Shown here: positions 60,202-64,000 of the stretch, in pieces
How positions within the stretch are numbered: position 1 is the stretch's first letter
How the letters are laid out: every line of letters begins with the position of its first letter
Assembly: GCA_942492915.1 (NCBI GenBank)
Contig: OW818662.1
Coordinates: forward strand, 992,001-1,056,000
DNA length: 64,000 nt
Reading direction: 5' to 3'
DNA from: Turneriella sp942492915
Lineage (GTDB): Bacteria; Spirochaetota; Leptospiria; Turneriellales; Turneriellaceae
Notes under the pieces: generated by a model
What the model saw: only the letters and a program-made list of their open reading frames with translations
What the model was told of the DNA's origin: nothing
The model's database searches: none
Program-made: the position numbers and the translations under genes

Positions 60202-62079
60202 TTGAACTATCTTTCGGTTGAAAAACTCAGCAAATCCTTTGGGCATAAGGTGCTCTTCAAAGAAATTTCATTCGGTCTCGACGCCGGTGAGAAAAAAGCA
60301 CTCATTGCGCGCAATGGAGCCGGTAAGTCGACGCTCATGCAGATTCTGGTAGGCAAAGAAACCGCCGATGCGGGGCGTGTCATTTTGCGTAACGGCATCA
60401 GACTGTCGTACCTTGATCAATCCGACGAACTAGACGCGAATATGACAATCGCAGAAACTATCTTCGATACGCGAAAACCAGTGATGCGGGTCATTGCGCG
60501 TTATGAAGAAGCGATGCGCACCGGCAAGGGCATCGATGCAGCGATTGCTGAAATCGAATCTGCCGGCGCATGGGATTACGAGCGCAAGATCACCGGAATC
60601 TTTACACGACTGGGAATCAAAGACACCTCGGCGAAGGTCGCATCTCTGTCGGGGGGTGAGAGAAAGCGTGTCGCTCTGGCGCATGCGCTTATCGACGAAG
60701 CCGACATTCTGATTCTCGATGAACCGACCAACCATCTTGATCTGGATATGATTGAATGGCTCGAGAGCTACCTGCAGCGCGAAAAAATCACGCTCCTTCT
60801 GGTGACGCACGACCGCTATTTTCTCGAGACTGTCTGTGACGAAATTCTCGAACTCGACAATGGGCAGCTCTACAGCTACAAAGGCAGTTATTCTAATTTT
60901 CTTGAGAAAAAAGCCGAACGCGAAGAAGCCGAAGCCGTTGCCGTCGATCGCGCGCAAAACAAAATGCGCCGCGAACTCGAATGGATTCGCAAACAACCCC
61001 GGGCACGCGGCACCAAGGCTAAATACCGCGTTGATGCTTTTGAAGACCTGAAAGTTGCCGCGACTGCACGGGATAAAGAAGAACTGAAGACGCTGCAGCT
61101 CGAAATGAACCGTGTGGGTGGCAAAATACTCGAAATCACCGCACTCAGCAAAGCATACGGTGCACGCAAGCTCATCAGCAATTTTGAGTACAAATTCACC
61201 AAAGGCGACCGCATCGGCATCATCGGGCGCAATGGTGCTGGCAAATCCACATTCCTGAATCTGCTCACGGGGCTTGAGAAGCCTGACAGCGGCACCGTCG
61301 ATAAAGGGCTGTCAACGGTGTTCGGTTATTACCGGCAAACCGGCGCCAACTTTCCCGAAGGCATGACGATTCTCGAAGCGGTGCGTAACGTCGCCGAAGC
61401 GGTTTCGCTCGCGAAGGGTAAATCTCTGACGGCCGCGCAGCTGCTTGAGCAGTTTCTTTTTCCGCCGTCGACGCACCGACAGAGCGCGGCAACGCTCAGC
61501 GGAGGTGAGAAGCGCCGGTTATACCTGCTTACCATACTCATGGAGAATCCGAATTTTTTGATTCTGGACGAACCGACCAATGACCTCGATATCGCGACGA
61601 TCAACGTGCTCGAAGACTATCTGCAGAATTTCCCAGGATGCCTGTTGATTGTGTCTCACGATCGCTACTTCATGGACAAGCTCACAACGCACCTCTTCGT
61701 GCTCGATAATGACTTCAGGCCTGGGGTCGAAGGTGCAGTGAAAGATTTTAACGGGAACTATTCGATGTACCTCGCCGAAAAAGAATCTTCGGAGCGCGAA
61801 AAAAATGTCCAGGAAAAGAATGACAAAGAGCCGCGCGAACGTAATCGTACAGCAAAAATACCACAATTAACTTTTGCTGAAAAGAAAGAACGCGATCTGC
61901 TTGAAAAGGAGATTCCGCAGCTCGAGGCTCGCCTGAACGAGGCATCTGCCGGCCTCTCTGCCCAAAACCTGCCATTTGAGAAGACAGCAGAGCTCGGCCG
62001 CACAATCGATGAACTCGGTCGCACCATCGAAACGAAAACCGCACGTTTTCTCGAGCTGCTTGAAAAGGCAGGGGAATAG
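60202..62079 (+). CDS. ABC-F ATPase Uup-like
   Basis: A 625-residue ABC-F protein with two ATPase domains: P-loops ARNGAGKST (about 36) and GRNGAGKST (about 341), signatures LSGGERKRVALAHAL and LSGGEKRRLYLL, and Walker B LILDEPTNHLDLD and LILDEPTNDLDIA. The C-terminal 90 residues form a coiled coil (EKKERDLLEKEIPQLEARL), as in Uup. It binds ribosomes or branched DNA intermediates. Start is a TTG at 60202, preceded by AAGGTAA. It is divergent from tldD. Confidence 0.9.
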   Translation: MNYLSVEKLSKSFGHKVLFKEISFGLDAGEKKALIARNGAGKSTLMQILVGKETADAGRVILRNGIRLSYLDQSDELDANMTIAETIFDTRKPVMRVIARYEEAMRTGKGIDAAIAEIESAGAWDYERKITGIFTRLGIKDTSAKVASLSGGERKRVALAHALIDEADILILDEPTNHLDLDMIEWLESYLQREKITLLLVTHDRYFLETVCDEILELDNGQLYSYKGSYSNFLEKKAEREEAEAVAVDRAQNKMRRELEWIRKQPRARGTKAKYRVDAFEDLKVAATARDKEELKTLQLEMNRVGGKILEITALSKAYGARKLISNFEYKFTKGDRIGIIGRNGAGKSTFLNLLTGLEKPDSGTVDKGLSTVFGYYRQTGANFPEGMTILEAVRNVAEAVSLAKGKSLTAAQLLEQFLFPPSTHRQSAATLSGGEKRRLYLLTILMENPNFLILDEPTNDLDIATINVLEDYLQNFPGCLLIVSHDRYFMDKLTTHLFVLDNDFRPGVEGAVKDFNGNYSMYLAEKESSEREKNVQEKNDKEPRERNRTAKIPQLTFAEKKERDLLEKEIPQLEARLNEASAGLSAQNLPFEKTAELGRTIDELGRTIETKTARFLELLEKAGE

Positions 62080-62107
62080 CGGGTAGCTGAAGAATTCAAG
62101 AAATATC

Positions 62108-62153
62108 TTGACGCTGTTCATACTGTCATTCATACGAGCGTATGAATACAGTA
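62108..62153 (+). promoter_or_regulatory. vapBC promoter and autoregulatory palindrome overlapping the start codon
   Basis: A palindrome at 62128-62147 has 9-bp arms ATTCATACG/CGTATGAAT around AG and contains the vapB ATG (62142). It extends with one unmatched C to TACTGT...ACAGTA (62121-62153). A further TTCATAC half-site lies at 62117-62123. TTGACG at 62108-62113, 17 bp from CATACG, is a possible promoter. Confidence 0.6.
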
Positions 62154-62375
62154 GTTTTGGACGAGACCCGTGCGCAAACAAGGCGCGTGACCGCTAACCT
62201 GCCGCACCAGCTGCTGATCGAAGCGCAACAGATTAGCGGCAAAGGTATCACCGAAACGCTGGTGCTCGGTCTTGAAATGCTCCGGCGCCGCCGCGCCTTT
62301 GAGACCGGCCGATCGCTTAAAGGCCGATTACAGCTTGATATAGACACAGAGACGAGCCGTGAACGTCGTCGTTGA
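62142..62375 (+). CDS. vapB: VapB-type antitoxin (ribbon-helix-helix)
   Basis: A 77-residue antitoxin of a type II toxin-antitoxin pair. The N-terminus (MNTVVLDETRAQTRRVTANLPHQ) and QISGKGITETLVLGLEMLRRRRAF match ribbon-helix-helix VapB-like (DUF2191) proteins; the C-terminal part, basic then acidic, would wrap the toxin. It lies before vapC and overlaps it by 17 bp. Its start codon is inside a palindrome, as expected if the complex represses its own promoter. Confidence 0.85.
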   Translation: MNTVVLDETRAQTRRVTANLPHQLLIEAQQISGKGITETLVLGLEMLRRRRAFETGRSLKGRLQLDIDTETSRERRR

Positions 62376-62754
62376 TACCTGCATTTGGGTCGATTATTTT
62401 GCCGGCTACAACCCGGCATTGGCCGAAGCAGTCGATGGCCTTCTCGAACACGGACTTGTCATCATGACCCCCGTTATTGCGGCAGAGTTGATCAGCGGTG
62501 CGCGCAAGGGAGACCAGAAAGTGCGACTCAAGGCCTTTATCGGTGACCTGGCGCTTTCTGATTCTTCTCTCGCGCATTGGTTTCGGGTCGGCGATTTGCG
62601 CGCGCGCCTCATGGCAGAAGGTGTCACAATTTCGACCCCCGATGCGCATATCGCGCAGTCAGCCATCGACGCCAAGGCCCGGGTGTTCTCGCATGACAAA
62701 ATATTTGCGGCGCTGGCGAAAAAGCAAGGCCTGCGTTTGTTCAGCAAAATCTGA
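62359..62754 (+). CDS. vapC: VapC-type PIN domain toxin
   Basis: A 131-residue PIN-domain ribonuclease, the toxin of the pair. The four conserved acidic residues are D6 (VDTCIWVDYF), E43 (AAELISGAR), D95 (STPDAHIAQ) and D113 (SHDKIF). It should cleave a structured RNA such as initiator tRNA or rRNA. Overlap with vapB by 17 bp is typical. It ends 15 bp from the convergent oxidoreductase gene. Confidence 0.92.
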   Translation: MNVVVDTCIWVDYFAGYNPALAEAVDGLLEHGLVIMTPVIAAELISGARKGDQKVRLKAFIGDLALSDSSLAHWFRVGDLRARLMAEGVTISTPDAHIAQSAIDAKARVFSHDKIFAALAKKQGLRLFSKI

Positions 62755-62769
62755 CTTCAAACGTGACGA

Positions 62770-64000
62770 TCAGAGCAGAGCAGCGAACGGTAGTTTCTTC
62801 AACCTCGTCAATACCGTGTTGGCTGCGTTAAACCCGCACATACCGTGCACGCCACCGCCAGGTGGCGTCGACGCCGAACAAAGGAATATTCTGGGGTTGG
62901 GTGTGGTGTAGGGGTTCCAGCGCGCAACCGGGCGCGTGACGAACTGCCACAGGTCGGCGACGCCGCCAGTGATAGCGCCGCCGATGTAGTTCGCGTTGTA
63001 GCGTTCGAATGCAGCAGTGTGCATAGCATGACGGTGCAGAATGGTTTCACGGAAACCCGGGGCAAACCTTTCGATCTGGTCTTCAATCGCCGCTGACATG
63101 TCGACCGTCGAACCGTTCGGCACGTGGCAATAGGCCCACAGCGTATGTTTGCCATGGGGCGCGCGAGCACTGTCAAAGTGGCTCTGTTGCGTTAGAAGCA
63201 CAAAAGGTTTTTGCGGATGCAGACCATTCCAGACTTCGGCCTCGGCGCGCTCAATTTCTTCGCTGCTGCCACCCAGGTGCACGGTCGAGGCCGTGAGGCA
63301 TTCTGTGTTCAGCCATGGAACCTGGCATGAAAGCGCGTAGTCCAGTTTGAAGACCCCGGGCCCGTATCGAAATTTGCTGAGTCGCTTGCGATACCCCTGG
63401 GGTAAAGCAGTTGCAAATGTTTCAGCGAGCAGGTTGGGGCTCGTGTCGAACATATAAGCGCGTGCCTCTGGCAAATCAGAAGCCGAACGGATTCGCCTGC
63501 CTGTTTCGATCGTGCCGCCAAGCGAACGCAAATAAGACGCGAGAGCTAATGTAATCGTGTGCGATCCACCGGCTGCGATGGGCCAGTTTTCGACGTGGCC
63601 CGCGATCATGAAGATGAGCGCGACCGCCGCAGTGATCGGTTTATTCAGCGGCAGAATCGAATGCGCCGCGCAGCCTGCAATCAGGGCGCGGGCTTCGTCG
63701 GTCTTGAAGCAGCCCCACAGGGATTCAGCACTGCGCATCCCCTTTAATCCGAAGCGCGCCATCAGTATCGGATGTTTCGGCAGCGACATAGGTTTCAGCG
63801 CGTCGTTAAACAGGTCATCCGCAGATTCGACAAAAGGTTTTACAAGCGAGATATACCGATTGCGATCGACTCCCAGCCGTTCAGCCGTTTCTTCCACCGA
63901 TTTCGTGAGCAGTGCTGCGCGTCCCTCGTCCAATGGGTGCGCGACCGATGCTCCAGCGTAGATGAATTTCAAGCCATGCTGTTCGAGGGGCAGAGCCTTG
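62770..64000 (-). CDS. Phytoene desaturase-like FAD oxidoreductase, C-terminal part (runs off the window)
   Basis: The frame continues to the window edge with KALPLEQHGLKFIYAG, and no start codon is seen; the FAD-binding N-terminus is beyond 64000. At least 410 residues are visible. LAHPLDEGRAALL-like VAHPLDEGRAALLTKSVEE, then GGSHTITLALASYLRSLGG and the C-terminal SASTPPGGGVHGMCGFNAAN are typical of the carotenoid desaturase/phytoene dehydrogenase-related family. It may act on carotenoids or another lipid. It is 15 bp from vapC. Confidence 0.85.
   Translation of the reverse strand, partial: KALPLEQHGLKFIYAGASVAHPLDEGRAALLTKSVEETAERLGVDRNRYISLVKPFVESADDLFNDALKPMSLPKHPILMARFGLKGMRSAESLWGCFKTDEARALIAGCAAHSILPLNKPITAAVALIFMIAGHVENWPIAAGGSHTITLALASYLRSLGGTIETGRRIRSASDLPEARAYMFDTSPNLLAETFATALPQGYRKRLSKFRYGPGVFKLDYALSCQVPWLNTECLTASTVHLGGSSEEIERAEAEVWNGLHPQKPFVLLTQQSHFDSARAPHGKHTLWAYCHVPNGSTVDMSAAIEDQIERFAPGFRETILHRHAMHTAAFERYNANYIGGAITGGVADLWQFVTRPVARWNPYTTPNPRIFLCSASTPPGGGVHGMCGFNAANTVLTRLKKLPFAALL

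Noticed and set aside
1..64000. tRNA, rRNA, CRISPR, phage or IS genes
   Set aside because: I looked for tRNA arms, repeat-spacer arrays and transposase or integrase motifs on both strands and saw none.

Overview
The window looks like chromosomal DNA of a moderately GC-rich, Gram-negative spirochaete of the Leptospira/Turneriella type. This is an inference, because no rRNA or tRNA marker is present. The grounds are genes for LPS sugar activation (kdsB, an spsF/neuA-like nucleotidyltransferase), lipoprotein signals with relaxed spirochaete lipoboxes, a TatT-type TRAP T-component lipoprotein, a plastid-type ferredoxin-NADP reductase as known from Leptospira, and a CHASE2-class III cyclase. Genes are densely packed on both strands. 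I saw no phage, IS element, CRISPR array, rRNA or tRNA.

Layout. 1-5.5 kb (minus): an edge-truncated exported protein, a DUF389 protein, an antiporter-like protein, class I fumarase, a sterol-desaturase-family hydroxylase and rpmE. 5.5-13.9 kb: a large unknown protein followed by kdsB, an AlkA-like glycosylase, an M23 peptidase, an RMD1-family protein, then GT2-recR-ybaB and an SPFH lipoprotein. 14-20.1 kb (plus): fmdB-like zinc ribbon, FNR, tatT, a small exported protein, guaA, a DUF192 protein and hflX. 20.1-26.5 kb: unknown protein, crotonase, yhaM, nadB, a paired inverted-repeat element, a carboxylesterase, a DUF805 protein and a DUF4442 thioesterase-like protein.

26.7-35.8 kb (plus) is the most interesting block: ethanolamine-type permease, glutamine-synthetase-like gamma-glutamyl ligase, iron alcohol dehydrogenase, a mini zinc ribbon, a TauE/SafE carrier, an exported M55 aminopeptidase, a PuuD-like gamma-glutamyl hydrolase and an aldehyde dehydrogenase. 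Together they read as a B12-independent route: ethanolamine to gamma-glutamyl-ethanolamide, to the aldehyde, to gamma-glutamyl-glycine, to glutamate plus glycine.

35.8-45.7 kb: a one-TM protein and a fatty acid desaturase (minus), then a sulfur uptake region with a His-rich lipoprotein, a split YeeE/YedE pair, an XRE-cupin regulator, an outer-membrane porin and sbp-cysT-cysW-cysA. 45.7-55.8 kb: an MBL-fold hydrolase, an adenylate cyclase with CHASE2, an spsF-like gene, a STAS protein, two exported unknowns, prfC, and a CMD-Rieske fusion beside a di-iron ferritin-like protein. 55.8-64 kb: an AXE1-like pseudo-hydrolase, folB, tldE-tldD, uup, a vapBC toxin-antitoxin pair and the C-terminal part of a phytoene-desaturase-like oxidoreductase that runs off the edge.

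Two sequence-level themes recur. First, many gene ends carry long near-perfect palindromes with 3-5 nt loops and no T-tract, several enclosing stop codons. Second, a few genes (fmdB-like, STAS, vapB) have promoter-like boxes placed so that the transcript would start at the ATG. All function calls come from reading protein sequence and motifs; no database search was run.
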